A stretch of 64,000 nucleotides of DNA from NCBI RefSeq assembly GCF_020687685.1, contig NZ_JAJEWM010000001.1, positions 1,054,001 to 1,118,000 of the forward strand, written 5' to 3'. The stretch is from Tessaracoccus sp. OS52 (GTDB lineage Bacteria > Actinomycetota > Actinomycetes > Propionibacteriales > Propionibacteriaceae). The position numbers and the translations under genes were made by a program. The number at the start of each line of letters is the position of its first letter. Position 1 is the first letter of the stretch. Below are positions 1 to 8,040 of the stretch, one piece after another. The notes under the pieces were generated by a model. It did not search any database. It saw only the letters and a list, made by a program, of their open reading frames with translations, and had not been told where the DNA came from.

Positions 1-53
1 TTCCCATCTGGCAGGCTTGGGCTCGTGGTAAGCATCTTTGAAGGGAATGAACG

Positions 54-467
54 GTGAGCGTGGCTGAGGGTCACGATGGGGCTGACCTCCTGGGGCTGGT
101 ACCCGGGCAGATCGTCCAGGAGATCGGCTGGGACGACGACGTCGACGCGGATCTGCGGGACGACATCATGGACATCATCGACGGCGACATGGTCGAGGAA
201 GCCGTCGAGGCAGTCGACGTGGTCCTCCTGTGGTGGCGAGAGGACGACGGTGACGTGGTCGACGGGCTGGTCGATGCCCGAACGGACCTGGCTCGTGATG
301 GCTACATCTGGCTGCTGACGCCCAAGGTGGGGCGTCCGCAGTTCATCGAGCCGGCCGCCATCGCCGAGGCCACCACCACTGCCGGGCTGCAACTGACCCG
401 CACCGCCAACGTCAGTCCTGACTGGCAGGCGCACAAGGTGGTTCCGCCGAAGACAGCGCGTCGTTGA
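54..467 (+). CDS. DUF3052 family protein
   Basis: This 137-residue acidic protein matches what I remember of the actinobacterial DUF3052 family, whose members open with a Gly-Leu-x-Pro-Gly-Gln-x-Val-Gln-Glu-Ile-Gly-Trp-Asp stretch; here it is at about residues 13-26. No catalytic motif, signal peptide or membrane segment is visible, so it is probably cytoplasmic. The function of the family is not established. The start is GTG at 54, and the family motif lies close enough to the N terminus to support it. The gene ends 37 bases before the phosphofructokinase gene on the same strand, so the two may be co-transcribed. Confidence 0.85.
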   Translation: MSVAEGHDGADLLGLVPGQIVQEIGWDDDVDADLRDDIMDIIDGDMVEEAVEAVDVVLLWWREDDGDVVDGLVDARTDLARDGYIWLLTPKVGRPQFIEPAAIAEATTTAGLQLTRTANVSPDWQAHKVVPPKTARR

Positions 468-504
468 CCAGTCCCATCCACAGCTGAACAGCCAGGAGCG
501 TCAC

Positions 505-2712
505 TTGCCTCGTATCGGAGTGCTCACTTCAGGAGGTGACGCACCCGGTATGAACGCCGCCGTGCGCGCCATCACCCGGGCGGCCATCCACGATGACGCC
601 GAGGTCTACGCCATTCGCGAGGGCTGGCAGGGTGCCGTCTCCGGTGGCGACCACATCGTCCGGCTGGGCTGGAGTGACGTGTCCGGGATCCTGAGCAAGG
701 GCGGCACGGTCATCGGGACCGCCCGGTCGTCGGAGTTCCGCAACCGGGACGGTCAGCGAACGGCTGTCAAGCATCTGGTGGAGAGCGGCATCGACCGGCT
801 CATCGTGATCGGCGGCGACGGCTCCCTCACCGGCACCCGTGAACTCAGCCTGGGTTGGACGGACCTGCTCGCAGAGTTGGTGGCCTCCGGGGAGTTGACC
901 CAGTCGCAGGCGGAAGCGTACCCGGCCCTGCGTGTGGTCGGCCTCGTCGGCAGCATCGACAACGACATGGTCGGAACCGACATGACCATCGGAACCGATT
1001 CCGCCCTCCACCGGATAACCGAGGCGCTGGACGCCATCAGCTCCACCGCCGAGTCCCATCAGCGCACGTTCATCGTCGAGGTGATGGGACGGCGTTGCGG
1101 TTACCTGGCGCTGATGAGTGCCATCGCCGGCGGCGCCGACTACACCTTCCTGCCCGAGTCCCCGCCCCGCGAGGGTTGGGAGGACCGGATGGTGGAGGTC
1201 CTCCGCCACGGACGAGAGGCCGGGCGGCGCGACTCCATCCTCATCGTCGCCGAGGGAGCTGCGGACAGGGAGGGCCATCCCATCACCGCGGAGCGGATCA
1301 AGCAGATCCTCGCCGAGCGCGCGGGCGAGGACGCCCGCATCACCATTCTGGGACATGTGCAGCGCGGCGGGGTGCCGAGCGCCTACGACCGCTGGATGGC
1401 GACGGTCTGCGGGGTGGAGGCGGTACGACAGGTGCTGGCCGCCCAGCCCGGAGATGAGCCCGTGCTCGTGGGCATGCACCGCGACGCCGTGCGCGCCGTC
1501 CCGCTCATCGAGGCGGTTGCAGCCACCCGCGCGGTCGCCGACCACATCGAGGACGGGGACTACGACGCCGCCGTCGGGGCCCGGGGCCATGGCTTCCAGA
1601 CGATGATCCAGATCTACCGCACCATCACCGAGGCCCGGCCAACAGTGGTGGATCCGCAGGTCTCGCGCCGGATCGCCGTGATGAACGCAGGAGCGCTGGC
1701 GCCCGGCATGAATCCGCTCGCACGTGTCGCCGTGCGCACCGGCATCGACCTGGGCTACCACATGATGGCCGTGCACGGAGGCGTGCCCGGGCTCATCGCG
1801 GGGAACGTGTCCGACCTGGCCTGGGCCGACGTCGAGGGAATGGCACACACCGGAGGAGCCGATCTGGGAACCCGCCGCTACGTCCCCGACGAGAAGGACC
1901 TGTACGCCATCGCTCGGCAGATCGAGGAGCACCGGATCGACGCGATGCTCGTCGTGGGCGGGTTCCACGCCTACGCGACCGTGGACATGCTCGAGCGCGA
2001 GAAGCGGCGCTACCCCGCCTTCGACATCCCCATCGTCGTGGTCCCGGCGAGCATAGACAACAATCTCCCCGGGTGGACCATGGCGGTCGGTGCGGACACA
2101 GCACTCAACACCGTCGTGCGCTCGATCGACATGGTGCGGATGTCGGCGTCGGCGTCCCTGCGGGCCTTCATCGTCGAGACCATGGGCCGCGGCTGCGGAT
2201 TCCTGCCGTTGCTCGGCGGCATCGCGGGGGGTGCGGAGAAGGCCTACCTGCCCGAACTGGGCATCACCCTGAGCGAATTGGAGCAGGACATCGCGGCACT
2301 CGTCGACGCCTTCGACACCGGCCGCAGCTTCTACCTCGCGGTAGTGGGGGAGGGCGCCAGCGAGTACTACACCACTGACGTGCTGCGCCGCCTTTTCGAG
2401 GCCGAGGGCAAAGGCAAGTTCACCGTCCGGGACAGCGTGGTGGGCCACGTGCAGCAGGGTGGGGCCCCGTCCCCCTTCGACCGGATCAACGCGACCCGGC
2501 TGGCGTGGAGTGCGATCCAGCACCTCGACAAGCAGTTCAAGGCCGGCCGCGCCGGGTACTTTGCGGCCTCGGTGGACGCCGAGGGCTACTTCGCTCCGTT
2601 GCGTGACATCACCGACGGCATGGACTGGGAAAGGCAGCGCCCCTACGAGCAGTGGTGGCTGGGGCTGCGCCCCGTGTTCGAGCAGTTGAGCCGCCGCCCC
2701 GGCCAGGACTGA
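505..2712 (+). CDS. 6-phosphofructokinase, tandem eukaryotic-type (PFK-1-like)
   Basis: It phosphorylates fructose 6-phosphate in glycolysis. At 735 residues it is twice the usual bacterial length and holds two PFK domains in tandem (about 1-390 and 391-735). The N half keeps the catalytic motifs: TSGGD near residue 8, GGDGS at 103-107 (Gly at the position typical of ATP-using enzymes) and SIDND at 150-154. The C half is degenerate: GGFHA at 485-489 replaces GGDGS, and SIDNN at 516-520 replaces SIDND. It keeps QQGG.PSPFDR and ends with EQWWLGLRP. From memory, both halves follow animal muscle PFK-1 in order and wording, including the N-half insertion before GLVGSIDND. By analogy the C half may be regulatory. 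The start is TTG at 505, after CAGGAG at 492-497. The stop abuts the stop of the convergent lactonase gene with no gap. Confidence 0.93.
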   Translation: MPRIGVLTSGGDAPGMNAAVRAITRAAIHDDAEVYAIREGWQGAVSGGDHIVRLGWSDVSGILSKGGTVIGTARSSEFRNRDGQRTAVKHLVESGIDRLIVIGGDGSLTGTRELSLGWTDLLAELVASGELTQSQAEAYPALRVVGLVGSIDNDMVGTDMTIGTDSALHRITEALDAISSTAESHQRTFIVEVMGRRCGYLALMSAIAGGADYTFLPESPPREGWEDRMVEVLRHGREAGRRDSILIVAEGAADREGHPITAERIKQILAERAGEDARITILGHVQRGGVPSAYDRWMATVCGVEAVRQVLAAQPGDEPVLVGMHRDAVRAVPLIEAVAATRAVADHIEDGDYDAAVGARGHGFQTMIQIYRTITEARPTVVDPQVSRRIAVMNAGALAPGMNPLARVAVRTGIDLGYHMMAVHGGVPGLIAGNVSDLAWADVEGMAHTGGADLGTRRYVPDEKDLYAIARQIEEHRIDAMLVVGGFHAYATVDMLEREKRRYPAFDIPIVVVPASIDNNLPGWTMAVGADTALNTVVRSIDMVRMSASASLRAFIVETMGRGCGFLPLLGGIAGGAEKAYLPELGITLSELEQDIAALVDAFDTGRSFYLAVVGEGASEYYTTDVLRRLFEAEGKGKFTVRDSVVGHVQQGGAPSPFDRINATRLAWSAIQHLDKQFKAGRAGYFAASVDAEGYFAPLRDITDGMDWERQRPYEQWWLGLRPVFEQLSRRPGQD

Positions 2713-3705
2713 TCAGACGAAACGCGCCCAGCGGGCCTTGGCTCCCACGGTGGTCCGGTCCAGTTCCACCAGCGAACCGTCCTCAGAAACTCGGTAGAGC
2801 ACCGCATCTGGCGAGCGTTCGCCGACGGCGACCACCAGGGCCTGGTCCGGGGAGACGCCGAAACCGCGGGGCTGCTCGGGCACCTTGGTGATGGCGCCGA
2901 CCTCGCCGAGCCGACCGTCGCGCCCGATGCGCACCGACGCGATCGTGGAGGCCGTCCGCTCGGAGCACAGCAGCCAGTTGCCCGCGACGTGCACGTCGGC
3001 TCCCCAGCGGAGGTGTTCTGCCCGAGGGTCGGCGCCATAGCGGCTGTGGGCCAGGTTCGCGTCCGGGTCGTCGAAGCGGACCGCCTCGGCGCGGCTAAGG
3101 GTGGCGTCGGCGGCGACGTCGAAGCGGATGGCCTCCGCGGAGAACTCGGTCACCAGGTAGGCGCCATGCTCGGACAGCACGAGGTGGCGGGGCCCACTGC
3201 CGTCGGGTGCGGCGACGCTGGGAGGGTCCAGCGGGGTAAGCGTGGCTTCCGGACCGAGCCGGAACTGCGCGACGACGTCTTGGCCAAGGGATGCGACGTA
3301 GGCCACGTCGCCCTCAGCCACGACGCAGTGCGCGTTGGCGAGTTCGTGTCGGCTCGGCGCGTCGCCGAGCACGCCGTCGATGACCGGCCACGCCGTGGCG
3401 TAACCCTCGTGGTACGACGCGCCGGCCAGGACCGTGCCGCCATGGGCGAGAGCAAGGTAGACCATGGCGCCCGCGTCATGCCGACGGGAGACCTCTGAGA
3501 GTCTCCCTGTCTCCCGGTCGAGGCTGAGGGTCACGACGGCGTCCTCGGTGGCGACGTGGACCAGGTTCCGGTCGGCGTCGAACGCGAAGGCGTTGCAACC
3601 GTTGCCGACGGGGGAGTCAGTCAGCCGCTCCAGCGTCTCGCCGTCCTGGCGGAGCGTCGAGATGGATCCATCACCTGCATTGGCAACGAGTACGAGGTAG
3701 CTCAT
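2713..3705 (-). CDS. lactonase-family seven-bladed beta-propeller protein
   Basis: About 330 residues. The N terminus (SYLVLVANAGDGSIST) and repeated blades with short V-Y/H-V-A-S/T strands resemble the 6-phosphogluconolactonase-like Lactonase family (PF10282 type). No signal peptide is seen, so it is probably cytoplasmic. Members hydrolyse 6-phosphogluconolactone or are uncharacterised, so the pentose-phosphate role is an inference. An upstream in-frame ATG at 3735 exists. I prefer ATG 3705, because a TAGGCT -10-like hexamer sits seven bases before it and the conserved fold begins there. It is convergent with the phosphofructokinase, stop against stop. Confidence 0.8.
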   Translation of the reverse strand: MSYLVLVANAGDGSISTLRQDGETLERLTDSPVGNGCNAFAFDADRNLVHVATEDAVVTLSLDRETGRLSEVSRRHDAGAMVYLALAHGGTVLAGASYHEGYATAWPVIDGVLGDAPSRHELANAHCVVAEGDVAYVASLGQDVVAQFRLGPEATLTPLDPPSVAAPDGSGPRHLVLSEHGAYLVTEFSAEAIRFDVAADATLSRAEAVRFDDPDANLAHSRYGADPRAEHLRWGADVHVAGNWLLCSERTASTIASVRIGRDGRLGEVGAITKVPEQPRGFGVSPDQALVVAVGERSPDAVLYRVSEDGSLVELDRTTVGAKARWARFV

Positions 3706-3712
3706 GCGACTG

Positions 3713-3718
3713 AGCCTA
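3713..3718 (-). promoter_or_regulatory. -10-like hexamer for a leaderless lactonase transcript
   Basis: On the minus strand TAGGCT is followed by seven bases and then ATG at 3705, with no Shine-Dalgarno sequence. This is the arrangement expected for leaderless actinobacterial mRNAs. A convincing -35 box is not visible. Confidence 0.5.
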
Positions 3719-3762
3719 GCCGCCGTCGCTGACAAGTGCGGGTGCCGCGTGGCCAGGGGAGC

Positions 3763-4629
3763 TCAGCACAGGGGCAGAGCCACCCCGAACCCGACGCTGG
3801 CCTGGCACATCATGCCGGAGAGGTCGCTCCGGGCGCGGTCGCCAACGGGTACGGACTCCGGAATCGTGGTCCGCAGCACCAGCACATGGGCGTCGGCAGC
3901 CCGCCTCAGCAGGGTGAAGGAGACGGCGTTGGCGACACCATCGCTGGTCCGGACTCCGGCGAAGCCGCATGTGACGCCCTCGCCTGACTCTGGAGCGACG
4001 CCGACCGGGCGGGCCAACTGCTCGCTCGTGACGGCGAACTGCACCTTCTGTGCCGCGATGAGCGCGGCGCAGGATGCGGTCAGGTCCTGGTCCTGCAGCA
4101 GGGTAAGTGCCTGCAGCCTGGCATCGGTTCGCGTGTCGCTGAGCCGGACAACGCGTCGATCCTCCTCGATGAACTCGTCTCCGTATAGAACCCAGCCCTC
4201 CGGGGCCGTGAACTGGGTGTCGTTGAGGACGACGGAACCCGCGGGCGGCGCGGTGGAAGCGGGCGGGGACTCGGCGCCTGCGGAAGAGGGGGTGGCGCTC
4301 GCATTTGACGTCGTGCCTGGCGTGGGTGATTCAGCCGGTGCGCTGGGGTCCGGAGCGGGAAGCGGAGGGTTCGACGTCGCCGGGATTGGAGACTGGGACA
4401 CAGCCGGGGAAGGCGTGGGACTCGTCTGGCTCGGGCTGGACGTCGTCTGCTGTGGCGGTAGCGGGCTCGGCTGCGTGGTCGTGCTCGGCCGTGGCCCGAA
4501 CACCAGGTACGCGACCATCACGGTCAGCAGCGCGACGACGGAAGTTGCCAGCAGGAAGGCTCGCGGCCTGCCGCGCTGATCGCGCTCGTCGGGTTCGGGT
4601 GGGAGTGCCCGGCGCGGCTTGGTGCCCAT
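3763..4629 (-). CDS. membrane-anchored protein with Ser/Thr/Pro-rich linker
   Basis: Not recognised as a named family. With the start at ATG 4629 the protein is about 288 residues: a short basic cytoplasmic N terminus, one hydrophobic segment at about residues 25-46 (ending AYLVFG), a long Pro/Ser/Thr/Gln-rich stretch to about residue 130, and a folded C-terminal region presumably outside the cell. Several Cys residues in the C-terminal region could form disulfides. Actinobacterial proteins with this layout are often anchored surface or sensor domains, but the role here is unknown. An ATG at 4644 is an alternative start. It diverges from the ferredoxin-reductase gene with about 100 bases between the starts. 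Confidence 0.7.
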   Translation of the reverse strand: MGTKPRRALPPEPDERDQRGRPRAFLLATSVVALLTVMVAYLVFGPRPSTTTQPSPLPPQQTTSSPSQTSPTPSPAVSQSPIPATSNPPLPAPDPSAPAESPTPGTTSNASATPSSAGAESPPASTAPPAGSVVLNDTQFTAPEGWVLYGDEFIEEDRRVVRLSDTRTDARLQALTLLQDQDLTASCAALIAAQKVQFAVTSEQLARPVGVAPESGEGVTCGFAGVRTSDGVANAVSFTLLRRAADAHVLVLRTTIPESVPVGDRARSDLSGMMCQASVGFGVALPLC

Positions 4630-4735
4630 GACGCGCTCCTCCACTCACCGACTGCTACTTCCGATGACCGAGCCTACCCGCAGCCATCCGGCACTACGGT
4701 TGTGCCACGAGGACCTGATCAGCCGAGGAGGACCG

Positions 4736-5911
4736 ATGGACGAGGTGGAGCGCATCGTCATTGTGGGAGGCGGGCTGGCAGCGGCCAACGCCGTCGAGGA
4801 GTTGCGTGAACGTGGGTTCACAGGGTCCGTGACGCTCGTGGGTTCCGAGCAGCACGTGCCCTACGAGCGGCCGCCCCTGTCGAAGTCGGTCCTCCTGGGA
4901 AACGATCCGCCCGAGAGTGTGTTCGTCCACACGGCAGAGTGGTACGAGGAGCACGACGTGGAGCTCGTCCTGGGAACTGCGGCGTCCGCGATCGACACCG
5001 TGGACCAGACGGTGACCGTCGGGGCGAGGACGCTTGGGTACGACCGGCTCCTGCTGGCCACGGGGGCGATCCCGAGGAAGCTCCGGATGGCCGACGACTC
5101 GGGCGCCCCCGTCGCCTACATGCGGACGTTCGAGGACTCCCTGTCGCTGCGCGAACGGCTCTCGGGACATGTGCTGATCATCGGGGCCGGCTGGATCGGG
5201 TTGGAGGTGGCCTCGGCAGCTCGTCAGGCCGGGGCCGAGGTCACCGTCGTGGACCCCGCGGACGTGCCGCTGCAGAAGGTCCTGGGTGATGAACTGGGCG
5301 AGGTGTTCGCCGGGCTCCACCGCGACCACGGCGTCGACCTGAGGCTCGGCAGCGGCGTGGAGGGCATCACTCACGACGACGGTGTGACCCGGGTTCGCCT
5401 GTCCGATGGGCAGACCCTCGAGGTGGACCTGGTCGTGGTCGGGGTGGGTGTGGTTCCCGACGTCAGTCTCGCCGAGGCCGCAGGGCTTGAGGTGGACAAC
5501 GGCGTACTCGTGGATGCGACGTTGCGCACGAGCGATCCGCACGTGTGGGCGGCCGGTGACATCGCAAACCATGACCACCCGCTGCTCGGCAGGATCAGGG
5601 TGGAGCACTGGGACGTGGCCATCAACCAAGGCAAGCACGCGGCCCGCGCGATGCTTGGTTCGCAGCAACCGTACGAGGTGCAGCCCTACTTCTTCACCGA
5701 CCAGTACGACTGGGGGATGGAGTACGTCGGCCACGTCGGCGGCGAAGGTTATGACGAGGTGGTGCTCAAGGGCGAACCGGCCGATGGTCTGACCGCGTAC
5801 TGGATCCGGGACCAGAAGGTGCTGGCGGGGATGCACCTCAACGACTGGGACGCCATCGACAGGATCAGGGAACTGGTGGGCGGACCGGTCCCTGCTGGAG
5901 GGCTCGGCTGA
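4736..5911 (+). CDS. FAD-dependent ferredoxin reductase-type oxidoreductase
   Basis: A 391-residue flavoprotein that uses NAD(P)H to reduce a ferredoxin-like partner, as in rhodocoxin or putidaredoxin reductases. An FAD-binding GGGLAAANA motif is at residues 8-16, with the family segment VPYERPPLSK shortly after. A second Rossmann motif, GAGWIGLEVA, binds NAD(P) in the middle. AAGDIA precedes the C-terminal reductase domain, which carries the EHWDVAINQG segment. ATG 4736 follows AGGAGG by a normal spacing, so the longer reading from 4619 is rejected. No ferredoxin or P450 gene is nearby, so the partner is unknown. Its 3' end overlaps the convergent nucleotidyltransferase gene by 47 bases. Confidence 0.9.
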   Translation: MDEVERIVIVGGGLAAANAVEELRERGFTGSVTLVGSEQHVPYERPPLSKSVLLGNDPPESVFVHTAEWYEEHDVELVLGTAASAIDTVDQTVTVGARTLGYDRLLLATGAIPRKLRMADDSGAPVAYMRTFEDSLSLRERLSGHVLIIGAGWIGLEVASAARQAGAEVTVVDPADVPLQKVLGDELGEVFAGLHRDHGVDLRLGSGVEGITHDDGVTRVRLSDGQTLEVDLVVVGVGVVPDVSLAEAAGLEVDNGVLVDATLRTSDPHVWAAGDIANHDHPLLGRIRVEHWDVAINQGKHAARAMLGSQQPYEVQPYFFTDQYDWGMEYVGHVGGEGYDEVVLKGEPADGLTAYWIRDQKVLAGMHLNDWDAIDRIRELVGGPVPAGGLG

Positions 5912-6671
5912 CGTAGCGGTGCCCGTAGCCGTCGCGGATCTCCCCGATGCAGGTGCTGCCGGGCTCCGTGCTCGCTTCCCGCAGCAACACCGACCGGATC
6001 ACCGGCCCGCCGGGCCGGGCCGTCGGGTGGATGACCGCGGGCTTCCCGCTGACGCTCAGGTTGGCCGCCAGGAACTCCTCGGGCGTGCCGCAGTCGAAGG
6101 CCGGCGTATTCGTAGCGACGAGGTCCAAGGAGGGGGCTGACCTCCAGACCTCCTCGTACAGGCCCGATTCGCGTTCCTCCAGCCTTCTTGCCGCCCCATT
6201 TGGCAGCAGGCTGGCGCCGATGAAGCGGCCGGTTCCGAAGTCGGCCTCGCGGCCGGTGTCCTGGACGAGGAGTCGCGGGCGTTCGCGGTCCCAGTCCTGG
6301 ACGAAGGAATGGCCGATCTCTCCGATCCACGTGTCACCGTTGAGGATCAGGAGGTCGTCATCGCCGAGCCAGTCACGGATCCGCCCTACCGCCCCGGCGG
6401 TCCCCAGCACCCCAGGCTCCCTCGACACCTCGACGTCCAGCGGAGGCACGAACTCCTCGATCTGGCGCGCCAGATAATGGGCGTTGACGATGCTCCTGCT
6501 CGCCAGCCGACCCCCGTGATGGAGCGCCCGCGCAAGGATTTCCTCGTTGTCGACGGTGAGCAGCGGCTTGGGCACTTTGTCCGTGAACGGGCGCATCCGG
6601 GTACCGAATCCCGCGGCCAGCACCAGACACGCCAGACCTCGTCCTCGCCCTGGGGATGGTTCGTCAGTCAC
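5865..6671 (-). CDS. sugar-1-phosphate nucleotidyltransferase (MurU/HddC-like)
   Basis: A GT-A fold nucleotidyltransferase of 268 residues. The nucleotide-binding loop LAAGFGTRMRPFT and PKPLL motif lie in the first 40 residues, and the metal-binding Asp is in LILNGDTW at about residues 112-119. It probably activates a sugar 1-phosphate (MurNAc-, mannose- or heptose-1-phosphate are possibilities) for cell-wall or glycan synthesis. The substrate cannot be read from sequence. No left-handed beta-helix domain follows. The start is GTG 6671, six bases after a TACCAT hexamer, which suggests a leaderless transcript. Its 3' end overlaps the convergent reductase gene. Confidence 0.82.
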   Translation of the reverse strand: MTDEPSPGRGRGLACLVLAAGFGTRMRPFTDKVPKPLLTVDNEEILARALHHGGRLASRSIVNAHYLARQIEEFVPPLDVEVSREPGVLGTAGAVGRIRDWLGDDDLLILNGDTWIGEIGHSFVQDWDRERPRLLVQDTGREADFGTGRFIGASLLPNGAARRLEERESGLYEEVWRSAPSLDLVATNTPAFDCGTPEEFLAANLSVSGKPAVIHPTARPGGPVIRSVLLREASTEPGSTCIGEIRDGYGHRYVSRALQQGPVRPPVP

Positions 6672-6677
6672 GGGCGC

Positions 6678-6683
6678 ATGGTA
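6678..6683 (-). promoter_or_regulatory. -10-like hexamer for the nucleotidyltransferase gene
   Basis: On the minus strand TACCAT lies six bases before the GTG start at 6671, with no ribosome-binding site between them, which fits leaderless transcription. Confidence 0.45.
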
Positions 6684-6689
6684 CCGGGC

Positions 6690-7985
6690 TCAGGATGGGC
6701 TTCGCTGCGACAGTCGCCGCAGGACCGGAGTGGATGCCATCCCGTGGACCAGAACCGACAGCAGGATGGTGAATGCAACCGTCGACCACAGCCAGGACTC
6801 GTCGGGGAGGGTGGCAAGGCCGCCTGCATAGGCGAGGTAGTACAGCGATCCGACGCCTCGAACGCCGAAGAAGGCTGTGACAGCGCGTTCAGCAGGCGTC
6901 AGGCCGCCGGGCAGCGTCTGGTCCCGGGCCGCAACCGTGAGCGAGACCCAAGCCGCTGCCGGTCGGATCACGAACACGAGAACAACGGCTATGACTCCGG
7001 CGCGCCAGTCGAGTCCCGCAAGCAGTGTGCGGGTCAGCGCCATCCCGAGGAACAACAGGATGACGAGGATGAGCAGCCGTTCCAGGTAACCGATCACTTG
7101 GTGCATGGCCCGATGGTGGTCATGATGGCGCTCGACGCTGCGGAGCGCCACCCCGCAGGCGAACACTCCGAGGAACCCGTAGCCACCGACGACCTCCGTG
7201 GCGCCGTAGGACAGCACCAGCGCGGCGACCGCGAGGAGAGGCTCGCCACGCTCTGCCAGACGGAGCCGGTGGTCCGCCGCTCGAAAGGAAAAGCGTCCCA
7301 GACCCCACCCCACGAGGGCTCCTACCAGGACACCGACTGCGATCTTCCCCAGCAGGTCCCAGGCGATCCACGCTCCGCCCCATTGCGCCACCGGACCTCG
7401 AGAAGCGAGGTAGACGGCGGCGTAGACGAACGGGAAGGCCAAGCCGTCGTTGAGACCTGCCTCCGACGTGAGCGAGAACCTCACCTCGTCGCGTTCCTCG
7501 GGTTCGGCCTCCTCCGGCGAGCCGGCCGTCTTCGGCCCGTCCACCTGCACATCGCCTGCGAGCACCGGATCGGTTGGGGCCAGACAGGCACCCAGCAACA
7601 GGGCGACCGGCGCGGCGAGGCCAAGGGCGCTCCAGCCGAGAAGGAAAACGGCCGCGATCGTGAGCGGCATCGCCACAATCAGCAGCCGCCAGGTGGGTGA
7701 CCATGACCGCCAGGTGCTCCGGTTCAGCGGGCGGTCCAGGGCCAGGCCGACGCCCATGAGCGCCACCAGCACGGCTACCTCCGTGACGTGCTCGATCACC
7801 TTACGGCCGCCGACCGGGTCCAGTGACCACCCCTCGGGCATCGGAAACAGGCCGATCAGCAGGCCTAGCACCAGCAATATGAGCGGCGCCGAGAGTGCCA
7901 CCGATCTGACCAGAACCGGCGCGACGACGGCGATGAAGAGCGCAATCCCGGCCACGAGGTACACCGCGTCAGCCGTCATGCGCAT
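6690..7985 (-). CDS. cation:proton antiporter, CPA1 (NhaP-like) family
   Basis: An integral membrane protein of 431 residues with about 12 hydrophobic segments, exchanging Na+ (or another cation) for H+. It has the CPA1 signature ACLAPTDPVLAGDV in the first third and the acidic motif SEAGLNDGLAFPF shortly after, where the Asn-Asp pair is the expected ion-binding site. There is no long cytoplasmic regulatory tail, so it is a short bacterial-type exchanger for pH or sodium homeostasis. The start may be ATG 7985 or the in-frame ATG two codons later. It stands alone, ending 18 bases before the start region of the nucleotidyltransferase gene on the same strand, so read-through into that gene is possible. 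Confidence 0.88.
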   Translation of the reverse strand: MRMTADAVYLVAGIALFIAVVAPVLVRSVALSAPLILLVLGLLIGLFPMPEGWSLDPVGGRKVIEHVTEVAVLVALMGVGLALDRPLNRSTWRSWSPTWRLLIVAMPLTIAAVFLLGWSALGLAAPVALLLGACLAPTDPVLAGDVQVDGPKTAGSPEEAEPEERDEVRFSLTSEAGLNDGLAFPFVYAAVYLASRGPVAQWGGAWIAWDLLGKIAVGVLVGALVGWGLGRFSFRAADHRLRLAERGEPLLAVAALVLSYGATEVVGGYGFLGVFACGVALRSVERHHDHHRAMHQVIGYLERLLILVILLFLGMALTRTLLAGLDWRAGVIAVVLVFVIRPAAAWVSLTVAARDQTLPGGLTPAERAVTAFFGVRGVGSLYYLAYAGGLATLPDESWLWSTVAFTILLSVLVHGMASTPVLRRLSQRSPS

Positions 7986-8040
7986 CCTCTATCCCACTCT
8001 TCGGAAACCTGAGCGAAACCCGTCGTCGCTCGGTGTTGGT

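Noticed and set aside
529-2523. A 664-codon open frame on the minus strand opposite the phosphofructokinase gene
   Set aside because: It is the mirror of a GC-rich gene, with His/Gly/Asp-biased composition and no motif; the plus-strand PFK explains the region fully.
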